Shown: piece by piece, positions 1-12,100 of the stretch
How positions within the stretch are numbered: the stretch's first letter is position 1
Layout of the letters: each line of letters begins with the position of its first letter
Assembly: GCF_963678975.1 (NCBI RefSeq)
Contig: NC_089280.1
Span: forward strand, 19,955,863-20,019,862
Direction: 5' to 3'
Source of the DNA: Dysidea avara
Lineage: Eukaryota > Porifera > Demospongiae > Dictyoceratida > Dysideidae
DNA length: 64,000 bases
Program-made: the position numbers and the translations under genes
The notes under the pieces: generated by a model
What the model was told of the DNA's origin: nothing
The model's database searches: none
What the model saw: the letters and a program-made list of their open reading frames with translations, nothing else

Positions 1-2393
1 AAAGTAGACCGTAACTTGGAAAGCCTGTTCCAAAATATAGTGCTGTAGCATTATCAGTATAAGAGGAGGCAATGTGTGCTTTGCTGACTATATACCTGGG
101 AGTATACACCTTGTAAAAGGGTATTATTGTATCATATCTCACCAACTAGATAGAAATACAAAATTCAAGTCCTATTAAATCTCAGCACATATTGTACAGC
201 ATACGAACCTCACAGTTGGCTTGTATGAAAAAGCACAATGAAAGTCCAAGTACAAGCTGAAACATCTCAAAGAAGCTGATTTATCAGATTTCAACGTTCA
301 GCACACTCAAGCATTTGTATACCAACAGTGGCTCTGATTTTGAGACAGCAGTCTGATTATTAATTTCAATTCACTTTGTCTGGTGAAGCCTGTCAAATTG
401 TATACATTATATGGCTGCATACCAGGGAACAAACACTGACTGATGGTCTGATGATTTTGTATTTTAGAAATTCAGAATGTGTGCAAAATCATTGTTAATC
501 AAGACACACAATAGTGTGTCATGCATCTCAAGTAGCCAGCACACAACACAATTCATTGGAAGCTAGAGGGTCCAACACTATGTATCTAATAGCTACACCA
601 TTTAAGTGTTTTCTGAAGCATTTCCAAATTTAGCCGTATGTATCATGTTGTGGATAATTTATAATGGCTGGGTTTTCTAATACTGCTTGATTAAGTAACT
701 GAACCCACAAGTATCTGAACAACAGAAGTAATTATTTTGTTAAAGTATTTCATTATCAGGGGTTTGTTCTATTAGAGTAGTTGAACAAAGCTCTGTAAAT
801 AAACGAACGAGAACTTATTTTGAACACTTTTGTGATTGAACTGGCACACAGGTGTTTGGAATAATGGCTGTAGCTGAGCACACACATAGATGGGATGATC
901 TCAATAAAAACAATCTTTTCTTTTAGATCAACCATTTCTAATTTAAAACCAAAACGCTCAATGAATCTGTAACTTATAAGATCAAGAGAAAGGTGTGGTT
1001 GTTACTTTGTTGTCATACTATATCCCATTGTAGGGACTTGCGAGAATTTTGTTTATAGGGAGTGAAGTCTCTCCCATTAGGTTATAGAAGACTATATTAC
1101 TATGAATTTGTTACTCACTACCAGCCATCAACCCAAGTATAATGCTACGGTCACATACAAAATCCTTTAAAGTTTGATCAGTCCATGTACTGTGGTGATA
1201 CACCAGGTATATACCCAACTTGTTTTGCAGGTATCATCAGCTATTATTGAATCATTTACTCATACAGTATTCTTACCATATATGGCCATGCACATACATG
1301 TTCATAAAGACTGTTGTCTATGTGTTAATTGTTAGTGTAACTGTGACAAATTTATATGAAGACTCAATGGCTATAAACTAATCAAGAAATGTGGTGTGTA
1401 GTCATGAGTCCCTTATACTTGGGGAAGACCGGAATGTGACTGAAGTTGTGCAATCCACACATAGCTCGATCATATATGATCATACTCATGTATGTGTGTC
1501 AAGACTTATTATGTCTTATCATGAGGTAATTGTTGATAAATACACTATTATTTGCTCTTGCCCACTCTTTTATGTGCTATATTCTTCATATAGCATTCAT
1601 GGCAGTGCTTTTACTAATGCATAATTTTGATGTCAAAAATCAGGCAAGTTAGCTGTATACTTGGTCACATCATAACTGGTAGTCATACCTATACTTGAAC
1701 AATCACACAATGCACAAGCAAAAATTAGGCAAATCTATATTAGAGTGAACATTTCTTGGAATAAATAGATGAATAGCTACATAATATTATTTGTGTAAAA
1801 TTGCTATACTGCATCTGGAAAGAATGGTTACCATGACTACAAGAAATGATTTTTGGTTCTATAATGACTAATTCAAGCAGCAGATAACTCAGTCAACACA
1901 TGGAAGCCTAAATGATTAGAGGTGCTTTATACAATTAGTCTGCATTTAGGTCATATTAATATAATGCATGGGAAGGAAGGATGTATTCACTATAATCTTA
2001 ACATATTGACACTCCAGTTATTAAATGTATTTCCTGTTCAGCCAATGGTGTCAAATTTGGCCATATACCAATAGCCAATGCATATCTGCAAAGCTTAGTA
2101 TTAGTAATATTTGAGAGCACTGTAGCTATGAATTAGCAGGAGCTTATGAGCCACCAAAGGTGGCAACTTTGGTAGCTCATAAGCTTGTGGGATTAGTAAG
2201 CAAACCATTTTGGTGGAACCCATACTAACAAACCAATTGGAGGAAGGGTGTTCATATGCTTGAAAAGTACATAAAATCAAACATCCAAGAGCATTGCTCA
2301 ATTACTCTCATAAAGCGTACACTTGTTGATAAAATACTCTAATTGAGCAGGCATTCAGATAATCGAATATTTAGTTAATAGGTGTTCAGATAG
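1..2393. other. intergenic, no gene recognised
   Basis: I find no open frame longer than about 80 codons with recognisable protein similarity and no RNA gene. The stretch holds one copy of the dispersed 19-bp motif (765-787), a degenerate relative near 2333-2350, and a repeat at 1160-1475 that recurs on the other side of the large palindrome. Confidence 0.6.
1160..1475 (+). repeat. diverged direct repeat, copy 1, flanking the palindrome
   Basis: Shared blocks such as TTTGATCAGTCCATGTACTG, the stretch around CTTACCATATATGGCC, and GGTGTGTAGTCATGAGTCCC recur in the same order and orientation at 8795-9120. Parts recur more weakly at 9790-10335 (AGGGACTTG, ATTGATCAG and ATCAATTAAGAAACAAG blocks). 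Copies differ by indels and substitutions, so this is an old dispersed or duplicated non-coding repeat of unknown class. Confidence 0.6.
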
Positions 2394-2454
2394 TCAAGGT
2401 TAGTCTGGTGCGGCCAGCTATCAGTAACAAAATTTATCATGTTTTCAATCTAAA

Positions 2455-2590
2455 AATGTACATCTCAACACGTACATATGTACATCTCAACACGTATTAT
2501 GTACATCTCAGCATGTACACTTTAAAATGTACATCTAAATACGTATGCTTTAATATGTATACATCTCAACACGTAGCTACGTATTAAAAA
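2455..2590. repeat. minisatellite, left end of palindrome
   Basis: Tandem imperfect units of the form TACATCTCAACACG plus 4-6 bp (GTACATCTCAACACGTACAT and variants) are repeated about six times. The mirror-image array is at 8285-8535. Confidence 0.8.
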
Positions 2591-3114
2591 GCACATGTAC
2601 GTTACAGTACATTAGTATGTAGTAGCTACCAGAAAATTCTGTGTACCTGCTCTAGTGTGCATGCTCACTGTCCATATTTCTGTGTATGCGGAAGAGCATG
2701 TGGTGACGTTGTCGAGGTGATGTCTAACAAGCCAGCTGAAGAAAAGGCAATGAAAGAGAAACGATTGATCTCTACTAATATTGAATCGTGGCCTTCCTAG
2801 GTTTCCGGTTGACACTGGTGTTGTGCGGTAGCTTGAAGGTCCATCAAGATAAGAGTCTACTATGTCCTGGTACTCTTCTCATTTATAGTACAATACCCTC
2901 AAGCATCCTACAAGATCATTCAACATGGAACAATAGCCATCTAGAGTGGAATCCTCCCCTAAACGACCATGAACGGTAGTGCAGGCAATGATTATTTGTT
3001 TGATTTGTCAAAAGAGACTGTAGGGTGACACCAAAAGGCAGAGCCTGTACAAGGGTGTTTCCCTAGAAGATACAAAACTAAAAACGGAAGGGACAAATAC
3101 AGAGAAAATACAAC

Positions 3115-4095
3115 TACAAAAACCAAGAACACATACACATATAAATTAATCACAACAAAACAGCTTATACACAGCTTGGCGAAACTTAGACGAGCTGAGA
3201 TCAAATACATCACACTGTAGAGTGTTCCATAAAAAAGTGTTCACAAAGAAAGAGTGTTTATGAGAATTGATAGAAGACTGTAGTGGAACAAGGGAGAGAG
3301 GATGCGCTCAGGTACAAGACATATTGAAATTACAGTAATTTGATAGCTTCAAAGAATCGTATCTACCATTTAGGATGTCATAAAACATAGCCATGCTCAA
3401 ATAATTCCTTCGAGATGACAGTATTGGCCAGTGTTACCTCTTGTAGACAAGCATTAGAAGATTTATTTTAACACTTATGTAATGGTGACCAATGACCTCC
3501 ACAGGCCCAACGTGCAGCACATCGTTGGACAGATTCCACTGTGGACTTATTAGAGACAGTGTGAGGATTCCACACGGTGCAAGTGTACTCTAGTGAAGGT
3601 CGTACTAAAGACTTATAAGCCATGGATTTGGCCTCAGTTGTATCACCCCATAAAGTGTGACGTAGGAAATTCAAAGACTTGCTGGCTTTGGCTGCAACAT
3701 ATTTGCAGTGGTGTGACCATGACAAATTTGATTGAAAGAAACTCCCAAATATTTACTAGAGGACTTCCAGTATAGAAGAGAGTGGTTTATGAAATAATCA
3801 TAAGATATTTTCTTGCCGGCGGTGTTTATTTGAAATAAGAAAAGCTTCACATTTGGATGCATTCAATTGAAGTTGCCACTTGTCTGCCAATCACAAATGT
3901 GATCAAGGTCCTCTTGTAACAATTTACAGTCAGATTCACACTTAATTTCCCTTTACAAGGTGACATCATCTGCATAGAGTTTCAATTTAGAGTGCTTCAC
4001 AACACTGTGCAATCATCAATATAATTATAGTAAAAACAAGGGGCCTAAAACAGACCCTTGAGGAACTCCTGATTTAACACTTAACCAATCCGAAA
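3115..4095 (-). pseudogene. LINE A reverse transcriptase remnant, left arm
   Basis: On the minus strand the left arm encodes the 3' part of a non-LTR reverse transcriptase of CR1/L2/Jockey type. It runs from the conserved block before SGVPQGSVLGP (near 4090-4040), through the YADD region (about 3970) and the C-terminal thumb (for example YKSLVRPSLEYTCTVWNPH, within 3468-3725), to a C-terminal tail ending near 3115. Stops and frameshifts interrupt it. It is the mirror copy of LINE A in the right arm and keeps the uninterrupted sequence where the right arm has insertions. Confidence 0.75.
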
Positions 4096-4254
4096 AAGCA
4101 CCATTCTAGTTCCATTAACAGTTTGGTTATTTCATCAAAAAAGAAGTGACCGCTTCCATATTCTAGCCGACCACACTGTGCTCATTACTTAGGACCTACG
4201 AAAACAATGTGTGCGCTAATTATATAGAAACTAATTTCTTGTGAGATTGGTGCA

Positions 4255-4512
4255 CGCGTTAATACATTTTTTAAAGTGTACGTGTTAAGATGTACATATG
4301 TACGTATTGAGATGTACGTATATAGATATACATTTTACAATGCACGTGTTGAGATGTACATATATAGTGTACATGTTTAGATGTACATTTTAAAGTGTAC
4401 ATGTTGAAATGTACATATACATCTCAACACGTGCATTGTAAAATGTATATCTATATACGTACATCTCAATACGTACATATGTACATCTTAACACGTACAC
4501 TTTAAAAAATGT
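4255..4512. repeat. minisatellite at the palindrome centre
   Basis: TACATCTCAACACG-like units run in one orientation up to about 4390 and in the opposite orientation afterwards, so the turn of the palindrome lies inside the array. Blocks such as TTTTAAAGTGTACATGTTG and its complement pair across it. Confidence 0.75.
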
Positions 4513-5163
4513 ACTAGCGCGTGCACCAATCTCACAAGAAATTAGTTCCTATATAATTAGCGCACACATTGTTTTCGTAGGTCCTAATTAATGAGCACAG
4601 TGTGGTCGGCTAGAATATGGAAGCGGTCACTTCTTTTTTGATGAAATAACCAAACTGTTAATGGAACTAGAATGGTGCTTTTTCGGATTGGTTAAGTGTT
4701 AAATCAGGAGTTCCTCAAGGGTCTGTTTTAGGCCCCTTGTTTTTACTATAATTATATTGATGATTTGCACAGTGTTGTCAAGCACTCTAAATTGAAACTC
4801 TATGCAGATGATGTCACCTTGTAAAGGGAAATTAAGTGTGAATCTGACTGATAAATTGTTACAAGAAGACCTTGATCGCATTGTGATTGCAGACAAGTGG
4901 CAACTTCAATTGAATGCATCCAAATGTGAAGCTTTTCTATTTCAAATAAACACCGCCGCAAGAAAATATCTTATGATTATTTCATAAACCACTCTCTTCT
5001 ATACTGGAAGTCCTCTAGTAAATATTTGGGAGTTTTCTTTCAATCAAATTTGTCATGGTCACACCACTACAAGTATGTTGCAGCCAAAGCCAGCAAGTCT
5101 TTGAATTTCCTACGTCACACTTTATGGGGTGCTACAACTGAGGCCAAATCCATGGCTTATAAG

Positions 5164-6620
5164 GGAGAGAATAGACGTCTTAATGATTAAGACAAAATAT
5201 ACATTACAAGCATACAGGGGCCTAGACACAGGGGTACCATGTGCTGATGGATCAGTACAGAGCCCTGGCAAGACTTACATTAACTAAAGGTAAATTAAAT
5301 TACAATACACAAAAAAAGAAACAAAAAAAAAAAAAAAACTATATCTACATATATGTAATACTTAAAGTTTACCTAAGGTGGTCTAAAGATCCCAGCCCGG
5401 GAGGCTCTAGAATTAAAAATTCTGTAAGAACAGGACACAGCAATGCGAGCTGCCTGCTCAAACAAGGATCTTATGGTTTTCTTTGGCACTTCACAAGCAG
5501 TAGCCATTTGAGCAATTGTTTCTGGCAAAAAGTGGCCTAAACAACCAATTTCAATTGGAACAAGATTGACAGTTAACCCAGAAAGCTGGAGGTCATATTG
5601 CAAGGAGCTATATCGATCTTCCTTTCTAGCTCTAGCAGCAAGAAGATGTTGCTGGGTATTAGTTGGTACTGTCAATTCGAACAAACAAATGGAATCATTA
5701 GAAACCAATACCAAGTCAGGCCTGCTGAGGGTGGAGGAAAGATTGGTTGGGATGGTACTAGGGGGGCTGGAACTAGCTAGATAACCTGGAAGGTCAGCAT
5801 AAAGTTTGAATGTTTCAGGTAAATGCTGTTGGAGCCCATGAACAAGGACCTGTAAAACTGAATCATGTCTCCAGGTATACCTGCCTTGATCTAGAGCAGC
5901 AGGACAGCCAGTCAAAATATGGTTTGTTGTGGGTTGAGGAGCTTGACAAAGAGCACATCTAGGATCAGTAATGATGTTCCATCTGGCCAGGTTCATAGGG
6001 GTTGGTAGAGTGTCACAACCAGCACGTAGCAGGAAGGACAGCTGTTTTTCAGGGAGGCCATACATCAGTCTCTTCCACAGAGGGCAAGCTTGCTCCAGAG
6101 TTACAATATCTAAAAATTTATTTTGAACAGTTAATGGTTCCAGTTTTGATTTCCAATATTCAATGTGAGCAGAACGTAAGTTGTGGCGAGCATGGTTCTT
6201 GAAAGTTGCAGAGTGAATGTTGGCAACTGAAGCCTTAGCAGCAGATAAACAGTCAAGGACAGTGGAAGAGATATCGGATCTGTTAGCTAAAATAGAATGT
6301 CGCAGCTCTATAATCAGTGGATCAACTGACCGTTCAATAGCCAGAATGTATGAAAGTTTGGCTGATTGCTTCAGGTGTGGTAAAAAGGGGAGATCCAACA
6401 CATCCGGGTGGAAAACAGTTCCAGGAGTACAATTTCTGGGGAGGTTCAACCAATTTTTCACAAATTTCAATACTGATGACTGTGCTGAAATAATAGAAGA
6501 CACGGCCGTAAGCCTCTCAACAGCTAAATGAAAATGTAGAACAGAAGACACAAAGTTTTTTAAGATCCATATCTTATATTCTCCCCGAACAGAACACTTA
6601 TCGATGGATTGTAAAAAACT
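5164..6620 (-). mobile_element. 5'-truncated LINE with restriction-like endonuclease
   Basis: This block is absent from the left arm of the palindrome, so it is an insertion into LINE A. On the minus strand it begins inside coding sequence, runs through one open frame to a stop at 5373, and ends with a 3' region of about 200 bp that includes an A-rich stretch on the plus strand (5310-5338). 5' truncation and a 3' UTR are typical of target-primed reverse transcription. No target duplication could be defined. Confidence 0.75.
5373..6619 (-). CDS. C-terminal part of an R2/NeSL/CRE-group retrotransposon protein
   Basis: About 415 codons are open from the truncated 5' end to the stop; the first 20 or so codons lie upstream of the first usable start-like codon (GTG at 6549-6551). 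The middle contains a Cys2-His-Cys cluster (CALC, then NH, then GC in the pattern CX2CX8HX4C) in the position used by R2-type elements. It is followed by a PD-(D/E)XK-like restriction endonuclease signature: RPDLVLV, then CLFELTVP, then a lysine and tyrosine (RKEDRYSSLQY). The reverse transcriptase catalytic half is missing through truncation, so this cannot act alone. The intact frame suggests a fairly recent insertion. Assignment to a particular clade of RLE-type LINEs is an inference. Confidence 0.7.
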
Positions 6621-6730
6621 TTGGTACGACCTTCACTAGAGTACACTTGCACCGTGTGGAATCCTCACACTGTCTCTAATAAGTCCACAGTGGAATCTGT
6701 CCAACGATGTGCTGCGCATTGGGCCTGTGG

Positions 6731-7133
6731 CATAGGCGGCGGAAAGGGGGGGAGGCGCCTGGGGGAGGGGGGGAGCTAGGGGGGCTGAAGCCCCCCTCAG
6801 AATGATATCACGCGAAATTATCCATCTTGGAGTGGGGCTGAAAACCGTGATAAGATCGAGATACTCTAATAGAACAGTCACTCTAATAAAGCAATCACAG
6901 TATTAGAGCAGTGTGTAGTGAGCTATGTAAGGATTTTTATGTAGTTTATCAGTATAAATTCGTAGCTGGTGAGGTGGGGAGTTATTGTCAGCTGGTTGCG
7001 ACCTTTTTTTTTGTTGGTCTCACCTTATCAATCCAGAGACAATGTAGTGCTTCAGTTCTTTTTTTTTTTACCATAAGTCTGGATCCACCCCTGGTCAGCC
7101 CCCCCCTCATATCAACTACTTCCTCCGCCCCTG
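6731..7133. mobile_element. hAT-type non-autonomous element (403 bp)
   Basis: It is flanked by an exact 8-bp duplication GCCTGTGG (6723-6730 and 7134-7141). The palindrome's left arm has a single copy of that octamer at the same place in LINE A (complement near 3500), so it keeps the empty site. Termini are CATAGGCGGCGGAAAG and, inverted, CAGGGGCGGAGGAAG, which resemble hAT ends. No coding capacity. It contains one compound copy of the dispersed 19-bp motif at 6861-6910. Confidence 0.85.
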
Positions 7134-7555
7134 GCCTGTGGAGGTTGTTGGTCACCATTACATAAGTGTTAGAATAAATCTTCTAATGCTTGTCTACAAG
7201 AGGTAATTACACTGGCCAACACTGTCATCTCGAAGGAATTATTTGAGCATGGCTATGTTTTATGACATCCTAAATGGTAGATACGATTCTTTGAAGCTAT
7301 CAAATTACTGTAATTTCAATACGTCTTGTACCTGAGCGCATCCTCTCTGTCTTCTATCAATTCTCATAGACACTCTTTCTTTGTCAACACTGTCTTTATG
7401 GAACACTCTACCGTGTGATGTATTTGATCTCAGTTTCGCCAAGCTGTGTATAAGCTGTTTTGTTGTAATTAATTTATATGTACATGTTATTATTATTATT
7501 TTATTATTATTATTATATATTTGATTAGCAGAGCCCACCTGGGGCATGAAGCTAA

Positions 7556-7835
7556 TTTACAAGTACAATTACAAATATGAATTATAGTATCTGTTCAGCA
7601 AAGTTCTGAAACTATCTAATTGATCGGCATGAACAATATCTGAAGGCAATTGGTTCCATTCGGGAATGGTGCGTGGAAAAAAGGAATACTTAAACAGTCT
7701 ATGGTAGGCTGGTAATGGAGAAACTTCATGTGTGTTCTTTCTTGGTTCTCTGTATTTGTCCCTTCCGTTTTTAGTTTTGTATCTTCTAGGGAAACACCCT
7801 TGTACAGGATCTGCCTTTTGGTGTCACCCTACAGT
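7556..7835 (-). pseudogene. LINE B C-terminal fragment
   Basis: The minus-strand translation reads CFPRRYKTKNGRDKYREPR, then a segment with KYSFFPRTIPEWNQLPSDIV, and ends in a stop near 7580. The FFPRTIPEWNQLP block is the common C-terminal signature of CR1/Jockey-type LINE proteins. It lies tail to tail with LINE A across an ATT/TTA-rich tract (7484-7516). Only its first part survives in the left arm (near 3040-3110). Confidence 0.7.
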
Positions 7836-8284
7836 CTCTTTTGACAAATCAAAAAAATAATAATCATTGTCTGCACTACCGTTCATGGTCGTTTAGGGGA
7901 GGATTCCACTCTAGATGGCTATTGTTCCATGTTGAATGATCTTGTAGGATGCTTGAGGGTATTGTACTATAAATAAGAAGAGTACCAGGACATAGTAGAC
8001 TCTTATCTTGATGGATCTTTGAGCTACCGCACAACACCAGTGTCAACCGGAAACCTAGGAAGGCCACGATTCAATATTAGTAGAGATCAATCGTTTCTCT
8101 TTCATTGCCTTTTCTTCAGCTGGCTTGTTAGACATTACCTTGACAACGTATTAACGTCACCACGTGCTCTTCCGCATACACAGAAATATGGACAGTGAGC
8201 ATGCACACTAGAGCAGGTACACAGAATTTTCTGGTAGCTACTGCATACTAATGTACTGTAACGTACATGTGCTTTTTAATACGT

Positions 8285-8535
8285 AGCTACGTGTTGAGAT
8301 GTATACATATTAAAGCACACGTACGTATTTAGATGTACATTTTAAAGTGTACATGTTGAGATGTACATAATACGTGTTGAGGTGTACATATATATAGATG
8401 TACATTTTAGCTACAATGCAACGTTAAGATATTGTTAGATGTACATTTTAAAGTGTACATGTTGAGATGTACATATGTGTGTGTTGAGATGTACATATGT
8501 ACGTGTTGAGATGTACGTGTTGAGATGTACATTTT
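8285..8535. repeat. minisatellite, right end of palindrome
   Basis: Units of the form CGTGTTGAGATGTACAT and variants are repeated, in the opposite orientation to 2455-2590. Confidence 0.8.
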
Positions 8536-8794
8536 TAGATTGAAAACATGATAAATTTTGTTACTGATAGCTTGCCATACGGCCGCGCCAGACTAAGTCA
8601 AGGACTCAAGGTTCCACTGTACACTGCTTGTGTCACAGCACATGATTAGAACATACTTCTACTGCGTGGGTTGGTAAATTTGATGTGATGTATCTTGTTA
8701 CACACGTCACAGAATCAAATCTTCACACCAATCCCCTAAGTGTACCCAACAACATGGTTAACCAATCCACACCAATGATACATAGCTACCACAA

Positions 8795-9120
8795 AAGCCT
8801 TTCAAGTTTGATCAGTCCATGTACTGTGGTGATACAACAGGTATCTTGTTTTGCCAGTGTTATCAGCTGTTATTGAATCATTTATTCATAGAGTACTCAA
8901 ATGTTTCTTACCATATATGGCCGTATACTTACATGTTCACCAATACTTAATTCTAAGTGCTAATTGTTAGTGTAGCTGTGACAAATTTATGGGAAGACTC
9001 AATGGCTATAAATTAATCAAGAAACAAGAATTGTGGTGTGTAGTCATGAGTCCCTTATAGCTACCTGGGAATGTGTATTACAAAACTGAAGTTGTGTACT
9101 TCACACATAACTCATCACAT
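8795..9120 (+). repeat. diverged direct repeat, copy 2
   Basis: Same blocks and order as 1160-1475, for example TTTGATCAGTCCATGTACTG at about 8808, CTTACCATATATGGCC at about 8908 and GTAGTCATGAGTCCC at about 9040. The two copies bracket the palindrome in direct orientation. Confidence 0.6.
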
Positions 9121-12100
9121 TATAGCACCAAAATTACTTTTTGCAGTTACAGTAATCATTCTCTGCAGATGTGGTATAACAATTTCACACAAACTACCAT
9201 GTGTGTCCCCCCAAGAAAGGTGCATAATATTAAATTGCCAAATTTGTTTACACATTGTATGTTCAGGTTGGCATGACAACCAGTTATTATGTAGCTAAAG
9301 TATACGGCTTGCCAGCTTTTTGACAAAAACAGATACAGAAAGATAGTCACACAAAACTAAGCCATTACAATGAAACAATGTAGTTAAGTAGAGACTTTAA
9401 TGTATTACTCAGCTAGGGAAAGAATATTATTAAACAAAGCGATTTTTGGTCTGTGTGAATTGGACAACTAAACAACTTCAGGTTTGTCACAGTATACACA
9501 TTCTGGTCTTGGGGGACACACCACAAATCCTTGTATATATAAACGCCAAATTTACCAACAATTAGCAGACAGACAGAAGTCTTGAAAACATGTATGGATA
9601 TGGCCATAGTAACATGTATAATAATGATATTAACAGCTGGTCAAATTGGTAAAAAAATTTTTTGAGTATAATCCAACACGAGTAAAACCTGAATGGCTTT
9701 AGCCTTATGTGCAATTCACCACTCAGTGAGTTTGCAGCTTTTGTGGCTCATTGTTAAACATATCATGGACGATATTGAGAAGCCATCCCACTAGGGACTT
9801 GTGAGAAAACTTGTTAGTATAACAAGAGTCAAATTCTAACTTCAAAACCCTGCTGATGCTGCTGCATTATATTGATCAGCCCACAACATGGTCATCTAAT
9901 ATTCTAGAACAAACAATGCATATTCAGTTCTTCTATGAACTTTAGACTTTTCTTAGTAAATGATGACAATCTGACAACTCTACATGCATGGATATAACTA
10001 TAACTTCGTTATCACAAGAAACTAGATTGACAGGAATAATAATCTAAACTGAAGCCTTGGTAGAGTATTTGTAGTTCATATGTATTAGGCCACGGATTCA
10101 TCCCACATAATATATGTGTACTTAACAGCTCAGTTTAATCCCTGCAGAGTAGTATAACTTTTTATCATTTGCAATAATTAACATCATAATTACTATAATC
10201 ATTCCATCAAAAACATTTGTGTACTGCATATTAATAATAGTAGATCTATCTAATCAGAGTATATAGTTTCATAATTATGTCAAGACTCATTGTCTACATA
10301 GATCAATTAAGAAACAAGGAAATGTGGTGAATGCATGGCCACAAAACCCCTCTCAAATCATAGCTTTTTGCACAAATATCTAATATTATGCTTTCTGAGC
10401 TCTTACAGAAATGGCTAAATATCAGTGTTTTATCAGTTGCCGACAAATCAGTTAATAATTTTATTTATTGGACAACTATCCCTCTAGGTACTTGCAAGGA
10501 GGCTAACAGTAAGCCTGAAGGTAATATGCATGTCCATGAACACTAGTTTAGAATAACTGGCAGTTATATTAAGTGTGTGACTGCTCTATTGGAGTGTTTT
10601 ACTACTGAAGTGTGTACATGACTACCCAAATTAAAATATTAAGATCATTATTAGATGAGAAAGTGAAAGTACAAATTAAGAAAAAATGAACATGTAAGGT
10701 CCTTGGACAACATGTGACCACTAAAGGCTACGATTGTATAGGGCTATATGTATACAGCAGAACATCTCTTAAGGCCACTCCAAATTAATTCTGTTTCCCG
10801 TCCTGGACTCACGCATATTTGCATGAGGGCAGGAGGTTCATTTTCATTATTCCATTATAAAATTGGCAGCTTTCCATTATTTGTCTGGCACACAACCATT
10901 AAAAGCTGCATTAAAGCATGCTCAAGCTTGTTCCCTCCCTTTTAAGTTGCAAAAATAACACAAACATGAATTTGTGCTGACTTGATAGTACTACTGACAT
11001 GTGAGCTGACACTGTTAAGATGGCTGAGCCTGTAAAGTATGCAGGAATAACTAGAAAATAATGGAAGAATATGGAATAATAGAGTTGTTGCAGGCAGCTG
11101 GTGGACGGGAAACAGAGAATGTATTTGGAGTAGCAAAATAAATTGTGGCATCAAAACCAGATTGGGTAGCTAATTTTTTTTGGCTTACCAATAATGTAAA
11201 TAAGCTACTTAGTGCATGTACACATACCCATACCCCCTGCTGAAAATTAGCTTTGTTTAAATCTTGGGGAAAAGTTGCTGTATAGATTGGCATTGTTAAT
11301 TTTTTCATGTTTTTAATATAAATTCTAAGCTGTTTTCAAGCCTTCAAATTGCAAAAATCCTATAGCTTCTGGGGGTTGGACCCTCCCCATGAAATTCTAG
11401 TTATACAACAATAGTCATGTTGTTCCCTACTTGGCCCCCCTGTAGGTCAGGTCTAGAATCACCACTGCACATACCTGTAAATTGTGTTGTACCTGCATGG
11501 GTTTTGACTTTGTTTCTGTATTACAAGTGATCTTATATTAATTGTACTATTTTCTCAAATTACCAGATCACACTTTTGTAATTACACGTTACTGGCACTC
11601 TTGTACTTTCTACATGTATTCATCTCCAACTATTACAGTACTGTCTTAACCAGCCATCTACCAATAGGAATTCTAAGCATAAGTTACCACCACGTAACTC
11701 TATCTTGATGTCAGTGTTGATCTTGATGTCAGTGTTGATCTTGATCTCAAATGAGCCTCTAGTAGAGATATCCCATGATCACAAAGGAAGCATGATTACC
11801 ATCCCAATCATTATCAGTGCAACTGTCATAGTAGTTAGTGTGTATGTGCTTCAAACTTTGTGGTTCATATCTTGTAAGGAAATGTCAATGCTTTCTCACA
11901 TGAAGTTGATTACTAGTAGATGAATAGATGGAAAGGTGCAGGAGCCAGGTAATTGTCAGCACCCCAAAAGACACATGACACATTTGCTATTGTGGTGTAA
12001 AATGGTGGTTATGCAACACAGTGTGTCTAGCCTTAATTGTGTTCAGGCAGACTGTGGCAAATCAAACATTGGAATTTGGCAATTGTTTTAAATTCCTTCC

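Larger units (their letters stand above)
4640..7470 (+). pseudogene. LINE A reverse transcriptase remnant, right arm, interrupted twice
   Basis: Translation shows the CR1/L2/Jockey-type motif SGVPQGSVLGP at about 4704-4736, a frameshift, then YIDDL and LYADDVTL (YADD at 4801-4812), WQLQLNASKCEAF, and SWSHHYKYVAAKASKSLNFL up to 5162. The code resumes at about 6622 (tryptophan/proline-rich LVRPSLEY-type segment) and again after 7142, ending near 7455 with a segment containing SFFVNT and DVFDLS. The two gaps are an antisense RLE-type LINE and a hAT-type MITE. It is non-functional. Confidence 0.75.
2394..8603. repeat. giant imperfect palindrome (foldback-like)
   Basis: The sequence from 2394 to about 4395 is the reverse complement of about 4400-8603. 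Matching landmarks are the outer end (AGCTATCAGTAACAAAATTT at about 2417; its complement ends near 8572), the block at 2788-2979 against 7876-8067, LINE code at 3470-3725 against 5040-5162 plus 6628-6730 and 7142-7160, and unique sequence at 4085-4260 against 4500-4690. The right arm is longer because of two later insertions (about 5164-6620 and 6731-7133) and about 280 bp of a second LINE end that the left arm has lost. A TACATCTCAACACG-type minisatellite lies at both ends and at the centre. The arrangement resembles a foldback transposon or an inverted segmental duplication; no transposase was seen. Confidence 0.85.

Noticed and set aside
2788-2979. 63-codon frame conserved on both palindrome arms
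   Set aside because: Identity follows from the palindrome. The protein has no recognisable domain and both copies lie in non-coding LINE flank.
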